A DNA stretch of 64,000 bases from JAXLWB01 sp046328715 (GCA_046328715.1 JAXLWB010000022.1:1-64000); one strand, 5' to 3'; shown: positions 33,294-42,772, numbered from the stretch's first letter. Made by a program: numbers and translations. The notes: generated from the sequence alone by a model not told the origin.

Positions 33294-34481
33294 ATGAAAA
33301 TTACTCATTTTGAAATTCGTAAAGTGCCGCCCAGTTGGGTTTGGCTCTTCATTCACACCGACGCTGGCATCAGTGGTATTGGTGAACCGTTTTTGGAAAA
33401 TCATGGCGACAGCGTGATCGCTGAAGTGCGTCGTCTGGAGCCTTTTCTAATCGGCAAAGATCCACGCCGGATCGAAGAACTGTGGCAGACGATGTATGAG
33501 GCGGGACTGGGCTACAAAGGCGGCCCTGTGACCATGAGCGCACTTAGTGGCATCGATATGGCGCTTTGGGATATTGCCGGCAAAGAGGCTGGGCTGCCTG
33601 TTCATCGTATGTTGGGCGGCACCTGCCACGAACGTATTCGTATGTACCGCACTTCACCCAGTCAATTGCCCTATTGTGTAGAGCCAGGACAACCCTATCG
33701 TGCAGGCAAGCCGGAACGCCAATTACCGCGTGACGATCCACAAAGCTGGGAAGAAGTTGCACGAGTTTTGGTGCAAGAATGGGGCTTCCGGGCCTTGAAA
33801 GTCCATTTTGGCCCAGGCGAAGGCTTGGAAGTGACCAAACAAATTGATCGCTTTGGTGAATATTTTGCCGCAGTGCGCAAAGGAGCAGGCGAAAATGTCG
33901 ATGTGGCGGTGGACATCCACAACCCCCATCCACGGATCGCCATGCAGATGATCTCCGTCCTGGAACCGCATCGTCCGCTTTTTATCGAAGAGCCGATGCC
34001 GGTTGAGCGGGTGGACGTGCTTGACCAAATCGCCGCCACCACTCGCGCACCGATTGCCGCCGGGGAGCGTTGGATGGGCAAGTGGATCTTCTTTGATGCC
34101 TTGCGCCGCGGTTCGTTGGCCGTCGTACAGCCTGATCTCGCTCACGCTGGTGGTATCACCGAATGCAAAAAGATTGCAGCAATGGCTGAGGCAGCCTATG
34201 CCAAAGTGGCGATTCATGCTCCGCTCAGCCCATTGGCTCTCGCCGCTTCTATTCAGTTGGACGCCTGCTTGCCCAACTTTCTCGTGCAAGAACACAACGA
34301 AGTCAACGATTGGCGTGAGGAGGGTAAAACCTGGATCGGCAAAGGTTATCTTAAAAAGCCCTTTGTGCTGGACGAAGATGGCTGTGTCGCCGTGCCTCAG
34401 ACACCGGGTCTAGGGATTGAACTAGATGAGGATGGCCTAAAGGAAGTGATGCGCCAACCTTGGAGTGAACGACGAGGATAA
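33294..34481 (+). CDS. Enolase-superfamily sugar-acid dehydratase (galactonate dehydratase-like)
   Basis: A 395-residue member of the mandelate racemase group. The capping domain contains WVWLFIHTDAGISGIGEPFLENHG. The metal ligands are in DVAVDIHNPHPR (Asp), PLFIEEPMP (Glu) and IAAGERWMG (Glu). The barrel His is in KVAIHAPLSPLALAAS, and the His in DIHNPH is typical of D-galactonate dehydratase. It would convert a sugar acid to a 2-keto-3-deoxy acid. Together with the dehydrogenase, lactonase-like and isomerase-like neighbours it suggests an oxidative sugar pathway. The start was moved inward because the upstream codons encode repeat words. Confidence 0.9.
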   Translation: MKITHFEIRKVPPSWVWLFIHTDAGISGIGEPFLENHGDSVIAEVRRLEPFLIGKDPRRIEELWQTMYEAGLGYKGGPVTMSALSGIDMALWDIAGKEAGLPVHRMLGGTCHERIRMYRTSPSQLPYCVEPGQPYRAGKPERQLPRDDPQSWEEVARVLVQEWGFRALKVHFGPGEGLEVTKQIDRFGEYFAAVRKGAGENVDVAVDIHNPHPRIAMQMISVLEPHRPLFIEEPMPVERVDVLDQIAATTRAPIAAGERWMGKWIFFDALRRGSLAVVQPDLAHAGGITECKKIAAMAEAAYAKVAIHAPLSPLALAASIQLDACLPNFLVQEHNEVNDWREEGKTWIGKGYLKKPFVLDEDGCVAVPQTPGLGIELDEDGLKEVMRQPWSERRG

Positions 34482-34484
34482 TCA

Positions 34485-35270
34485 ATGAATCACATCCCAA
34501 AACTTGCTGCCCAAGTCTACACCATTCGAGACTTCATTAAAACCGTTCCCGACTTTGCCGCCAGTATGCGCAAACTGCGTCAGATTGGCTACGCAGGTGT
34601 GCAACTCGATCTAGAGCATCATCCCGACCTGCCCACTGCCGAGATCAAGCGCATCTGCGACGGCGAGGGCTTGACGATCTGCATCAGCCATTTCGGCTAT
34701 GAACTGTTCGAGAGTGAACTGGAGAAGATTATCGAGCGTCAGCAGATTTGGGGCTGTACCCAGACAGCGATTGTCGCCATGCCTGAACGCTTCCACGAGA
34801 TGGGTGCAGCGGGCTATCGCCGTTTTGCGGCTGAAGCCACTGCCATCGGCGAACGATTAGCTTCGGCAGGTATCACCCTCAGCTACCACAACCACAGCTT
34901 TGAGTTTGTGCGCTTTGGCGAAGAGACTGGGCTGGAGATTATCTTCAACAGCAGCGATGCGCGCTTTCTCAAAGCCGAGATCGACACCTACTGGGTGCAA
35001 CATGGCGGCGGCGACCCCGCAGCCTGGATTCAGCGCGTGGCCGGTCGTATGCCAGTTGTTCACTTCAAGGATATGGTGATCCTGCCCGATGGTACGCAGA
35101 TGTTCGCTGAGATCGGAGAAGGCAACCTGAACTGGCCTGCTATCCTCGAAGCAACCCATGCCACCCAAGTGCCCTGGATCGTCGTCGAGCAAGATCGCTG
35201 CCTGCGCAATCCCTTTGAGAGCCTGGCGCTGAGCCATCATTATTTACGGAGCTATGGTTTGGGGCAATGA
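34485..35270 (+). CDS. Sugar phosphate isomerase/epimerase (xylose-isomerase-like TIM barrel)
   Basis: A 261-residue TIM-barrel protein of the AP-endonuclease-2/IolE-type family. It has AAQVYTIRDFIKTVPDFAASMRKLRQIGYAGVQLD, GITLSYHNHSFEFVRFG (HNH metal-binding strand), AEIDTYWVQHGGGDP and VVHFKDM...EIGEGNLNWPAI. These match the metal ligands Glu, Asp/His and Glu of ketose epimerases and inosose dehydratases. GAGG lies 8 bases before the ATG, and only 3 bases separate it from the preceding enolase, so they form an operon. Confidence 0.9.
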   Translation: MNHIPKLAAQVYTIRDFIKTVPDFAASMRKLRQIGYAGVQLDLEHHPDLPTAEIKRICDGEGLTICISHFGYELFESELEKIIERQQIWGCTQTAIVAMPERFHEMGAAGYRRFAAEATAIGERLASAGITLSYHNHSFEFVRFGEETGLEIIFNSSDARFLKAEIDTYWVQHGGGDPAAWIQRVAGRMPVVHFKDMVILPDGTQMFAEIGEGNLNWPAILEATHATQVPWIVVEQDRCLRNPFESLALSHHYLRSYGLGQ

Positions 35271-35305
35271 TCGTTCGCTGTGATCTGGACAAACAAGCCT
35301 GGAAG

Positions 35306-35375
35306 AACCACGAAGTACTCGAAATACAGGAAAGAAAACTTATATGATTTCGTGTATTTCGAGTACTTCGTGGTT
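35306..35375. repeat. Perfect 22-bp inverted repeat between convergent genes
   Basis: Arms at 35306-35327 and 35354-35375 are exact complements with a 26-base loop. The word (AACCACGAAGTACTCGAAAT...) has no other copy in the window. It lies between convergent genes and could serve as a two-way 3' end. Confidence 0.9.
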
Positions 35376-35457
35376 GAAAAGATATTGGTAGGACTGATGA
35401 GCAGTAGAAGCGTGAATTTCGACTGCAATTCACGAGTCACGTTTCATGCATCACATT

Positions 35458-36474
35458 TCACGCCCCAATCACCACTCGTTTACCATCCTGTTGCGCCGAG
35501 AGCCGAATCGCATCCCACAAGCGTGCCATGCGCAGACCGACTTCGGGCGGACAGGGATTGGCGATTTCTCCGTTGCGCACGGCCAAAAATTGTTGCCAAA
35601 CGCCCATTGACTTGGGCACTTCGACCGCTTCGGGCTGCGCTTGACCGGTGCGTTGAATGTTGAGAAAGTGGCCCCAGATATTGGTAAAGATCACTCCTTG
35701 CGAACAGAAGACCCGCACATCCGAGGTGGAGCGGGTGCAGGTGTCGCCGCAGGCGTTCATCGTCACCATCGCGCCTGATTTTAGCCGTGCCATCACCGCA
35801 CCGAGAATTTCCACCGGCGTCTCCCGATTGTCGAACCAGGCCGAGACCTCCACGAAGTCTTCGCCTGCCAAGTCGGTGATGGTGTTGAGCATATGGGCAC
35901 CGGTATCAAAGAGGAAGCCGCCGCCAGAAACCTCTGGCTGCTGCCGCCAGGTACCGATGTTGGGCGTGCGCCAATTCTCCCAAGAGAGACCGGAAACGGT
36001 GAGGATCTGCCCCAACTCGCCGTTGCGTAACATCCGTTCTGCTGTGCGAATCTGCGGCGACAAGCTGCCTGGAAAGGCCACCACCAGCAACTTGCCGGTG
36101 CGGTCGCGGGTCTCAATCAATCCCTCGGCCTCGGCAGCTGTGATCACCATTGGCTTTTCCAACAGCACGTCAATACCAGCCTCCATGCAGGCTTTAGTCT
36201 GTGCATAGTGATAAGAATGAGGCGTGATAATAAAAGCGGCATCGAGTTGACTGCCGTATTCCTGCAACAGCCGATCAATATCTGGCTGATTCGGCGGTGG
36301 CGTCAATCCAGCGGACTGATATAGTTCGACGACCTGGGCATAACTGGCGGCGGAAGGTTCACATACCACAGTGATCTGCGTCGTCTCTTGTTGGGCGAGC
36401 ATGGAGCGGATATGTCCCTGTGCCATGCGTCCACAGCCGATCATGGCGGTTCGGGTTGGTGTTTGATGAAGCAT
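35458..36474 (-). CDS. Gfo/Idh/MocA family oxidoreductase
   Basis: A 338-residue NAD(P)-dependent dehydrogenase. The Rossmann nucleotide motif is [17 protein letters not shown] (about 10-26), EKPMV carries the family Lys, and [19 protein letters not shown] carries the C-terminal domain's D-x3-H. Members oxidise or epimerise sugars and inositols. The start MLHQTPTRT is used because the longer frame reaches into the terminator at 36523-36556. It is the last gene of the leftward sugar-transport cluster but has that terminator in front, so it probably has its own promoter. Confidence 0.9.
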   Translation of the reverse strand: MLHQTPTRTAMIGCGRMAQGHIRSMLAQQETTQITVVCEPSAASYAQVVELYQSAGLTPPPNQPDIDRLLQEYGSQLDAAFIITPHSYHYAQTKACMEAGIDVLLEKPMVITAAEAEGLIETRDRTGKLLVVAFPGSLSPQIRTAERMLRNGELGQILTVSGLSWENWRTPNIGTWRQQPEVSGGGFLFDTGAHMLNTITDLAGEDFVEVSAWFDNRETPVEILGAVMARLKSGAMVTMNACGDTCTRSTSDVRVFCSQGVIFTNIWGHFLNIQRTGQAQPEAVEVPKSMGVWQQFLAVRNGEIANPCPPEVGLRMARLWDAIRLSAQQDGKRVVIGA

Positions 36475-36522
36475 GATAATCTGAAACTCTGTATTTTCTG
36501 GTTTGATTCGGTGGGTAGAAAT

Positions 36523-36556
36523 AAAAACCTCCACCTAAATATTCTTGGTGGAGGTT
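36523..36556 (-). terminator. Rho-independent terminator of the sugar ABC operon
   Basis: A 10-bp perfect stem (36526-36535 pairs with 36547-36556) with an 11-base loop is followed on the minus strand by a run of Ts. It lies 55 bases after the MalG-type permease stop. Confidence 0.85.
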
Positions 36557-36610
36557 ATCGTACCATATTTGGGCCGAGGAAGAAAGCAAATTCACGTTTC
36601 GGTTTGATCG

Positions 36611-37489
36611 TTACTGCCCTGCCATCGCCCCTGCCATTGTCCCTTTAATCAAATACTGTCGTGCGAAGACGAAGATTAATAATGAGGGCAACATATAGAG
36701 CAACGCCATCGCATTCAACATGCCGTAGTCGAGATTGGTGTAGGCGATCAGCGCACGGAACAAACCGAGCGGCATAACAAACTTTTCGCCGTCGGAGAGC
36801 ATGATCAAAGGCAAGAAGAACGCTCCCCAAGCCCCGTTGAAGGAGAGAATCGCCGCTGCACCCACGCCTGGTAATGCTAAGGGAAAGACGATACGGCTCA
36901 AGGTCTGCCAGCGCGAGGCTCCATCTAACCAGGCCGCCTCTTCCAATTCGAGCGGCACGGTGTCGAAGAAACCTTTCATCACCCAAAGCATAAAGGGAAT
37001 CGTGCCGACGGTGATACCAATGATGACCCCAGCCAACGTGTTGATGAGATGTAGATTGCGGATGATCAGATAAAAGGGCAGCACGGTTGCCGTACCAGGA
37101 ATGATCTGGATCAGCAGGATCGCAAACATCAGGGCTCGTTTGTAGCGAAAGCTGCCCCGTGAGAGTGCATAACCACCAAAGGCGCAAACGATCAAGCCCA
37201 GCACCACACTGCTTAGCGAAACAACCAGGCTGTTGCGCATCAAGGTCAGCGCTTGACCGCGTCCGATGATGGCATCGTAAAAATGATCCCAAGTAAAGGA
37301 TTCCGGCCAGTAGAGATAGAGGCTAGAAACGTTGGCTGGTTTGTTGGTGAAGGCACTCAAAAAGGGCCAGATAAACGGCAACAGAATAAAGAAGGAAAAG
37401 ATCAGCAAAAAGAGATAGATCGCCGCAACCTCCCAACTCCATTGCGACGGTTTGTTACCTGCTGAAGCCACCTGTTTTGCTGTTGTCAC
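36611..37489 (-). CDS. Carbohydrate ABC transporter permease (MalG/CUT1 type)
   Basis: A 292-residue inner-membrane permease with six hydrophobic helices, beginning IYLFLLIFSFFILLPFIWPFLSAF. The EAA loop is ELEEAAWLDGASRWQTLSRIVFPLALPG, the signature that contacts the ATPase. It pairs with the MalF-type permease just upstream. No ATP-binding gene is in this operon, so a shared MsiK/UgpC-type ATPase encoded elsewhere is likely. The product ends AGAMAGQ. Confidence 0.93.
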   Translation of the reverse strand: MTTAKQVASAGNKPSQWSWEVAAIYLFLLIFSFFILLPFIWPFLSAFTNKPANVSSLYLYWPESFTWDHFYDAIIGRGQALTLMRNSLVVSLSSVVLGLIVCAFGGYALSRGSFRYKRALMFAILLIQIIPGTATVLPFYLIIRNLHLINTLAGVIIGITVGTIPFMLWVMKGFFDTVPLELEEAAWLDGASRWQTLSRIVFPLALPGVGAAAILSFNGAWGAFFLPLIMLSDGEKFVMPLGLFRALIAYTNLDYGMLNAMALLYMLPSLLIFVFARQYLIKGTMAGAMAGQ

Positions 37490-37498
37490 AAAATTTCT

Positions 37499-37556
37499 CC
37501 ATTTACGAGGGGTTGGAGGGATGAGGGGTGAGGAAAACGTTACTCACCCCTCTTCT
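37499..37556. repeat. GGGGTGAGG / CCTCACCCC word hairpin between permease genes
   Basis: GAGGGATGAGGGGTGAGG words face ACTCACCCCTC words. The right arm touches the MalF-type stop at 37555. The same words are used at 33224-33293. Confidence 0.75.
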
Positions 37557-38427
37557 ACACCTCCACCCGCATCAATCGCACATAGACCAGCGCCAGCAAC
37601 AGGCTGATCACCAACATGATCATCGCCGCTGCGCTGCCAAAGCCCAGTTCAAAGTACTGGAAACCCTGGTTGTAGACATAGATGCCGAGCAACTCCGTGG
37701 CATTGCCCGGTCCGCCACGGGTGAGGCCAAAGACCAGGTCAAACATGCCCAGACAGCCGATCGTGTTGAGCAGCAACCAGAGCAAGAGCACGTAACGGAT
37801 CAACGGCAGTTTGATGCTAATCAACATCTGCCACCCGTTGGCCCCATCCATCGTGGCTGATTCTAGCACCTCTTTGGGAATGCTCTCCAATCCTGCTAGA
37901 AAGAGGATCATGGCAAAGCCGGAGTTGTTCCAAAAGTTGACCAGCACAATTGAGAGCATGGGCAGGGTACGCGTCCAATTGACCGCTTCGATACCAACGT
38001 AGCCGATCAAACGGTTCAGCGTGCCAAACTCCTTCGCTCCCAACATCGACGACCAGATCAACGCCTGCGTGATGCCTGGAATGACCATCGGCAACACGAT
38101 CACAGCCAGCAGAAAGTTTTGTCCGCGTAGCTTGCGTCGGTTGAGAATCAGCGCTGCAATCAGCCCCAAGCTGAATTGACCAACATTAGTGTAAAAGGTA
38201 TACAAGAGCGTCAGCCAAATCGAGTGATAAAAGCGACCGTCGGAAAAGAGCTTGATGTAGTTCCGTATCCCAATAAAGGTGTAATCCAACGCCTTGGGAC
38301 CGGCCAGCGCCAGGTCGGTGAAGCTGACATAAATGGCCCAAACTCCTGGCAGCACGGTGAAGACAAAGATCATCAACAGCGCAGGAGCCAGAAAGAGCAA
38401 GAGAAGGCGGTTTTGTGTACGAATCAT
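37555..38427 (-). CDS. Carbohydrate ABC transporter permease (MalF/CUT1 type)
   Basis: A 290-residue inner-membrane permease. The first helix is LLLLFLAPALLMIFVFTVLPGVWAIYVSF, and the EAA loop is EVLESATMDGANGWQMLISIKLPLI. It starts at ATG 38427; a GTG 6 bases upstream is possible. It forms the translocation pore with the MalG-type partner. It is preceded by the GH4 gene with about a 20-base gap, which ties hydrolysis to uptake. Confidence 0.93.
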   Translation of the reverse strand: MIRTQNRLLLLFLAPALLMIFVFTVLPGVWAIYVSFTDLALAGPKALDYTFIGIRNYIKLFSDGRFYHSIWLTLLYTFYTNVGQFSLGLIAALILNRRKLRGQNFLLAVIVLPMVIPGITQALIWSSMLGAKEFGTLNRLIGYVGIEAVNWTRTLPMLSIVLVNFWNNSGFAMILFLAGLESIPKEVLESATMDGANGWQMLISIKLPLIRYVLLLWLLLNTIGCLGMFDLVFGLTRGGPGNATELLGIYVYNQGFQYFELGFGSAAAMIMLVISLLLALVYVRLMRVEV

Positions 38428-38448
38428 AGACACTCAGGTTTTGCTATA

Positions 38449-39831
38449 CTAGGCAAACTCCGGCAATAGATCCTTCTGCAAGCGCAACATTTCATCCAGC
38501 ATAACCACGGCACCGCGATAGGATTTGACTGTTGGGTCGAGCAGGAGCGCTTGTAGCAGCTTGTTGCGTGACTTTTCAGCATAGGCTTCGACAATCAACT
38601 TTTGAATGCTGCCTTGTACTCGAATCATGGCCGCCACGGCTTCGGGAAGAGGTTGCATTGGGCAAGGGTGCAGTCCATCTTTATCCACGATGGCAGGCAT
38701 CTCGACCGTCATATCCTCCTGAATGCCAGGAATCGATCCCCGATTGGGATAGATAATGGCTGGAATTTCGCCGCGGATGCCGCAGGCGATGCCTTCCATG
38801 ATCGGCACCAATACCTCGCGTGACTTTGCCATTTGGAAGTCACTCGCAAGAGCATTAGCTTGCGCCGCATCGGGATTGGCTTGCGCCGCATCGGTGTTTT
38901 GGGCAAATAATGGGCGAGATGTCGGGTTAGATGCCATCGAGTAGATCAGGCTTGGAATCTTCCCCGTCTGCCAGGGATGGCCTTGCGCTGGATCGTAGTA
39001 AAACTGGAGCGGCGTCGAAGCGAGAAATTCGCCTGCCCAGCGGATGTATTCGCCGTGATGGTTGGTCGAAGGCGAGGGCCACAAGCCATAAGTGCGGAAG
39101 AGCACACGGCTGAGCGCCAACTCGTCCCACTCGGCCAAGGGGTCGGCGCGTGCTTCCTTTTGACGCAAGAGCGGATAGAGATCCTCGCCGGTCTGGCGGT
39201 CGCGGATCTCTTGAAACCAGGTGAAGTGGTTGAAGCCACAGGCCGCCGTCTGCAAGGTCTCTTCTGGCCGTTCGAGCAATTGCGCAATCTGCCCCAGCCC
39301 GATAAAGACGCCATGACAAAGCCCCACTGCCTTGATCTTGGTCAGCCGATCCAGCGCCTCGCACAGTTTACTTTCCGGGTTAGAGAAATTGAGTAGCCAG
39401 GCATCGGGGCAAAGCCGTTCCATCGCCTGCGCCACTTGCAGGATCGGCCCCATGTTGCGCAAGGCGTGAAAGATGCCACCGGGGCCGCCATTTTCGCCGT
39501 AGATCTGTTCGGAACCGTAGAGGCGCGGCACATGAAAGTCCTGCGCCCAATAGAGATAGCGATTGACCTCCAGCGCCGTCACGACGAAATCGGCCCCATC
39601 CACTGCTGTATCGAGATCGGTCGTCGTGACAACCGTGGCCTTACGTCCTAATTGTTCGACGCCGCGCCGACAAAATCGTTCGGTCTCGCCCAGGTGCTCG
39701 GCGATCACATCCATCAGCACCAGTTCGAGATCGAATTCGTTTAGCGGATCGCTCAGCAACACATCGGCCATCGTCCGCCCGGCAAACGAACGGCTGCCTG
39801 CGCCGATAAAGGCGATTTTGAGTTTGGACAT
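38449..39831 (-). CDS. GH4 family NAD-dependent glycosidase (alpha-galactosidase/glucuronidase-like)
   Basis: A 460-residue enzyme of glycoside hydrolase family 4, which cleaves by an NAD+- and Mn2+-dependent redox elimination. It has the Rossmann start KIAFIGAGSRSFAGRTMADVLL, NFSNPESKLCEALDR (metal/substrate segment), AVGLCHGVFIG (metal Cys and His) and GFNHFTWFQEI. It is placed between the binding protein and the permeases, so it would hydrolyse the imported glycoside in the cytoplasm. Residues about 312-326 hold a tandem DAAQANP/DAAQANA pair encoded by a 21-base repeat, which is not a family feature. Confidence 0.92.
   Translation of the reverse strand: MSKLKIAFIGAGSRSFAGRTMADVLLSDPLNEFDLELVLMDVIAEHLGETERFCRRGVEQLGRKATVVTTTDLDTAVDGADFVVTALEVNRYLYWAQDFHVPRLYGSEQIYGENGGPGGIFHALRNMGPILQVAQAMERLCPDAWLLNFSNPESKLCEALDRLTKIKAVGLCHGVFIGLGQIAQLLERPEETLQTAACGFNHFTWFQEIRDRQTGEDLYPLLRQKEARADPLAEWDELALSRVLFRTYGLWPSPSTNHHGEYIRWAGEFLASTPLQFYYDPAQGHPWQTGKIPSLIYSMASNPTSRPLFAQNTDAAQANPDAAQANALASDFQMAKSREVLVPIMEGIACGIRGEIPAIIYPNRGSIPGIQEDMTVEMPAIVDKDGLHPCPMQPLPEAVAAMIRVQGSIQKLIVEAYAEKSRNKLLQALLLDPTVKSYRGAVVMLDEMLRLQKDLLPEFA
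38858..38894. repeat. In-frame 21-base tandem repeat inside the GH4 gene
   Basis: GCTTGCGCCGCATCGG occurs at 38858-38873 and 38879-38894, a 21-base period equal to seven codons. It encodes the doubled DAAQAN segment. Confidence 0.85.
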
Positions 39832-39841
39832 AGGAGTATGA

Positions 39842-40000
39842 GGTTGAGAAATTAGAGATTGAGAGATTGTAACTATTCAAGTTCCTTTAGAGACGCGGAT
39901 ATTTGGTAACGCGGATCGCTCCGGTAGATACATCCAATCCGCGCTTTCTACTATCAGCGTCTCTGGCTGAGTAATTACAATCTCCTAATCTCAAAACTAT
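39842..40000. repeat. GAGATTGAGAGATT hairpin enclosing a second inverted repeat
   Basis: AATTAGAGATTGAGAGATTG (39849-39868) is mirrored by CAATCTCCTAATCTC (about 39979-39993), which lies just past the binding-protein stop. Inside are AGAGACGCGGAT and ATCCGCG...AGCGTCTCT arms. Two nested repeats therefore fill the binding-protein/GH4 spacer. Confidence 0.75.
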
Positions 40001-41388
40001 AACTTCTTCACCTTATCCGCGCCCAGCGAATCACTCATGGCAGCGGCGAAGGCATCCATGGCCGCTTGGGCGGTGACAGCGCCGGTGATGATGTCCTCGG
40101 TGGCGCGGGCAATGCCTTCGGCGAACTTGTCGGAGCCAATCTGGTCGAACTTGTAGGCTTTGCCGTTCTCGAAGAACTCGCTGGCTTGTACATATTTGCC
40201 GCCGACTACTGTGCTGTAGTCCGAGCACTTGTCGAGGAAATCCTTGCGGCCTACCGGGCCACCGATGTAGGTCTTCATCTGTTCGCAGATCAGATCGGGT
40301 GAGCCGAGTGACTTGACAAACTCCATACTACCTTCGGCGGATTTGGTATTCTTGGCGACCTGCGGACCGGCAGTGACATCGACATAGGTGAAGGGGTTGC
40401 CGCTCTCGCTGGGGAATTGCCAGCGATCGACCTTGTCAAACAAACCTTCAATGGGCGTAGCGCCGGAGGGACCCCAGTCAAAGGTCCATTGCCAGTCGCC
40501 ACCGGTGACCAACGCTGTCTTGCCTTCGGGGAATTCCTGATACTTGATTGGTTCCCAGGGATTGGGGGTGAGCAATTCATCCACGGTCAGCCAATTGTTT
40601 TTGGACAATGTTTCGTAGACCTGGAAGGATTTGAGCAAGCCTGGGCTGCTGACCACCCACTGTCCTGTCGATTCATCGAAAATATTCTGGTCGTCAAATC
40701 CGAGCCAGACCAGACGGAAGCCTTCGTAGAAAGAGCCAGCGCCCCAAGGTGTGGCAGCAGGCAAACCACAGGGTTTGGCCTCGGTCTTGGTGGCAATCTG
40801 TTCGCAGGCGGCATAGAAATCATCCCAAGTCTTGGGTTGATCGGTCGAGATACCTGCTCCATCCAGCACGTCCTTGCGATAGAACCAGCTAAAGGTAGAG
40901 CCGCCGGGCAAGCCTTGCAGACTGCCCAGGTAATAGGCTTGTTTGCGCAACACCTCGTAATACTGTTGCCAGTCGGGCCACGCTTCCAGATAATCCTTCT
41001 GGTCGAGCACATAGCCTGCTGCCACAAAGTCGGCAATCTGCGAGGAGTAAGCGCCAAAGATGTCGGGTAGTGTACCCGCCGCACCATCGAGCGCCAGTTT
41101 GCTGCGCAGGTCGTTGTCGGTAGCAGGACCGGTCACATCCTTGATGCGGTAGGACTTGCCCGCAGCTTCCGCCGAGGCGTTGAATTTGTCGATGGCGATC
41201 TTCTTGACTTTGTTTTCCAACTCACGGTCGGGGGTCAAGTAGCCGAGCTCGACCACTTCTCCGGCAGGGGCGGCTGATCCACCACCGCTACTGGGTTGTG
41301 CGGCGACACAGGCGGCCAAAGCACCACCGGCCACCACCAACGCCGAGGTCTTCAAAAATTGACGACGCGAGATACTTGCGACAGACAT
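39997..41388 (-). CDS. Sugar ABC transporter substrate-binding lipoprotein
   Basis: A 463-residue extracellular solute-binding protein of the family-1 (maltose-binding-like) type. Its signal has a twin-arginine motif (SRRQFLKTSALVVAGGALAAC) ending in a lipobox Cys, so it is probably exported folded by Tat and lipid-anchored. The body has typical segments such as LPDIFGAYSSQIADFVAAGYVLD, WFYRKDVLDGAGI...TWDDFYAACEQIA and GKTALVTGGDWQW. It is the first gene of the leftward operon with GH4 and two permeases. AGGAG lies 7 bases before the ATG. Confidence 0.94.
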   Translation of the reverse strand: MSVASISRRQFLKTSALVVAGGALAACVAAQPSSGGGSAAPAGEVVELGYLTPDRELENKVKKIAIDKFNASAEAAGKSYRIKDVTGPATDNDLRSKLALDGAAGTLPDIFGAYSSQIADFVAAGYVLDQKDYLEAWPDWQQYYEVLRKQAYYLGSLQGLPGGSTFSWFYRKDVLDGAGISTDQPKTWDDFYAACEQIATKTEAKPCGLPAATPWGAGSFYEGFRLVWLGFDDQNIFDESTGQWVVSSPGLLKSFQVYETLSKNNWLTVDELLTPNPWEPIKYQEFPEGKTALVTGGDWQWTFDWGPSGATPIEGLFDKVDRWQFPSESGNPFTYVDVTAGPQVAKNTKSAEGSMEFVKSLGSPDLICEQMKTYIGGPVGRKDFLDKCSDYSTVVGGKYVQASEFFENGKAYKFDQIGSDKFAEGIARATEDIITGAVTAQAAMDAFAAAMSDSLGADKVKKL

Positions 41389-41477
41389 AATCTTGCTCCT
41401 ATTGTGAATGGGTATTGGGGATGAAGAATACCAAATGTATCCAGAATGAAAGTTGAGATTTTATTCAGCAAAGAACG

Positions 41478-41527
41478 AAAAGTTGAACAGTGGAAGAGTG
41501 GCAAAGTGACTCTTCCACTATTATTTA
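41478..41527. repeat. AGTGG / CCACT word hairpin at a stop codon
   Basis: AAAAGTTGAACAGTGGAAGAGTGG words face ACTCTTCCACTA. On the minus strand it begins right after the TAA of the amidotransferase-like gene. Confidence 0.8.
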
Positions 41528-42277
41528 CCGATTTGCCAGCCAACGCATGGCACTAAGCCAAAAATCTGCGTAATGTTCCCATGCTAGAAATTTAGGCGAC
41601 CCCCAGTGTGGCGCGCAGTCTGTGGCAAAAGCCATGCTCCTGCCTTTGCCAACGCTTCTCACTGCCAAAATCGGGTCATTGTCATGTTCCAACAAAACCT
41701 GCGCATCCTGCTTGGCGCTGATGCGATTGTATCCTAAAAGGATCGGCCACGTTCCACCAGCACGTTGCAAGATCGGATGTTGACCATCGACCACGTTCGG
41801 GGAAAATCCTTCGGGCGTTTCGACACGGTCATCATACGGTAGGATATCCACGGGCAGGATCTCCTCAATTGGCGTGCGATGATATTTAGCGCGTCCACCC
41901 ATACCGCCGAAGGACATATAGCCGCCGATCATACCAAAGCCTCCGCCGCCAAGTACATACTCTTTGACCAACTTCAGCCGGTTGGGGCGAGGCTCGCCAC
42001 GCGTAAAAACATCGGGATGCAGCAGCAAGGTATCGGAGCCAATGTCGCTAAACAGGATCACGGCGTATTGGGTAAGTTCCTCAACACGCTCCGGAAATTG
42101 TGTCGAAGCCAGATGACTAGGCAGGTGTTCGACGACAAACTCACTGCTCAAGGCTGCGCTCAATGCTGTATGGCCTTCCTCGTAAAAGCTTGTGAAAAAA
42201 TCATTGAAGCCTTTTACATGTGTCCCAGTGCTGACCCATGATTCTCCGGCAAGCAAAATCTTTGGCTTTTCGCCCAT
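41525..42277 (-). CDS. Glutamine amidotransferase-like (DUF1355-type) protein
   Basis: A 250-residue protein with a class I glutamine-amidotransferase-like fold of the type annotated as putative glutamine amidotransferase. It opens KILLAGESWVSTGTHVKGFNDF, then has AVILFSDIGSDTLLLHP, LVKEYVLGGGGFGMIGGYMSFGGMGGRAKYH (the elbow region) and GKGRSMAFATDCAPHWGS. The usual GCxG nucleophile Cys is absent from the elbow, so amidotransferase activity is doubtful. Related proteins in bacteria often lie near sugar catabolism genes. The gene is transcribed towards the ABC operon. Confidence 0.78.
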   Translation of the reverse strand: MGEKPKILLAGESWVSTGTHVKGFNDFFTSFYEEGHTALSAALSSEFVVEHLPSHLASTQFPERVEELTQYAVILFSDIGSDTLLLHPDVFTRGEPRPNRLKLVKEYVLGGGGFGMIGGYMSFGGMGGRAKYHRTPIEEILPVDILPYDDRVETPEGFSPNVVDGQHPILQRAGGTWPILLGYNRISAKQDAQVLLEHDNDPILAVRSVGKGRSMAFATDCAPHWGSPKFLAWEHYADFWLSAMRWLANR

Positions 42278-42772
42278 ATTGCTGTACTCCTATTGGGTTG
42301 ATAGGTCCGATTGAAAGATGCTAATTTTTCAGATAGCACCAAGTTAGCGAGTTGATGGTGAATGGGTGTCTGCAAAAGTGGGAGAGGGAAAACGCCAACA
42401 CCTCCTACAACGCTGTCAGAGTAGCTAGCATAGCCAAGATTGAAGTTGACATTGAAACCAAAAGGGAAAGTTTTTACTTGCGTGTTGCCAGGAAAGAATA
42501 GTCTTTCCTCTTTCAAGCTTAACATGTGCGGTTACGGATGTCAACCTGGGTTTTAGCCCAAAGTTTCAGAACGCCACACATGAGCAAGGGGCACAATCTT
42601 CCCCTTGCTCATGTACAGGGTTCTGAATCGTCCGTATTGCGATCCTGCGATCCACTCATCTCGTTATGATTCTTCGGCTTTGTCTTTTTTTCAATTTATG
42701 GATATATAATACGAGTCCTCAAGTTGATATTCACTTGATCATCCAGTTCCTGTTTTGGAAAAGAAGAAGATC
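42278..42772. other. Divergent intergenic region with a compound hairpin
   Basis: This 495-base region lies between the leftward amidotransferase-like gene and the rightward Gfo/Idh gene. A perfect 14-bp inverted repeat (42578-42591 with 42601-42614) is extended by outer arms TTCAGAAC (about 42565) and GTTCTGAA (about 42619-42626). A TATAAT occurs at 42705-42710 without a convincing -35. No gene is supported. Confidence 0.65.

Noticed and set aside
42214..42525. A 103-residue open frame on the minus strand overlapping the start of the amidotransferase-like gene
   Set aside because: No ribosome site and no recognisable motif, and it overlaps a better supported gene.
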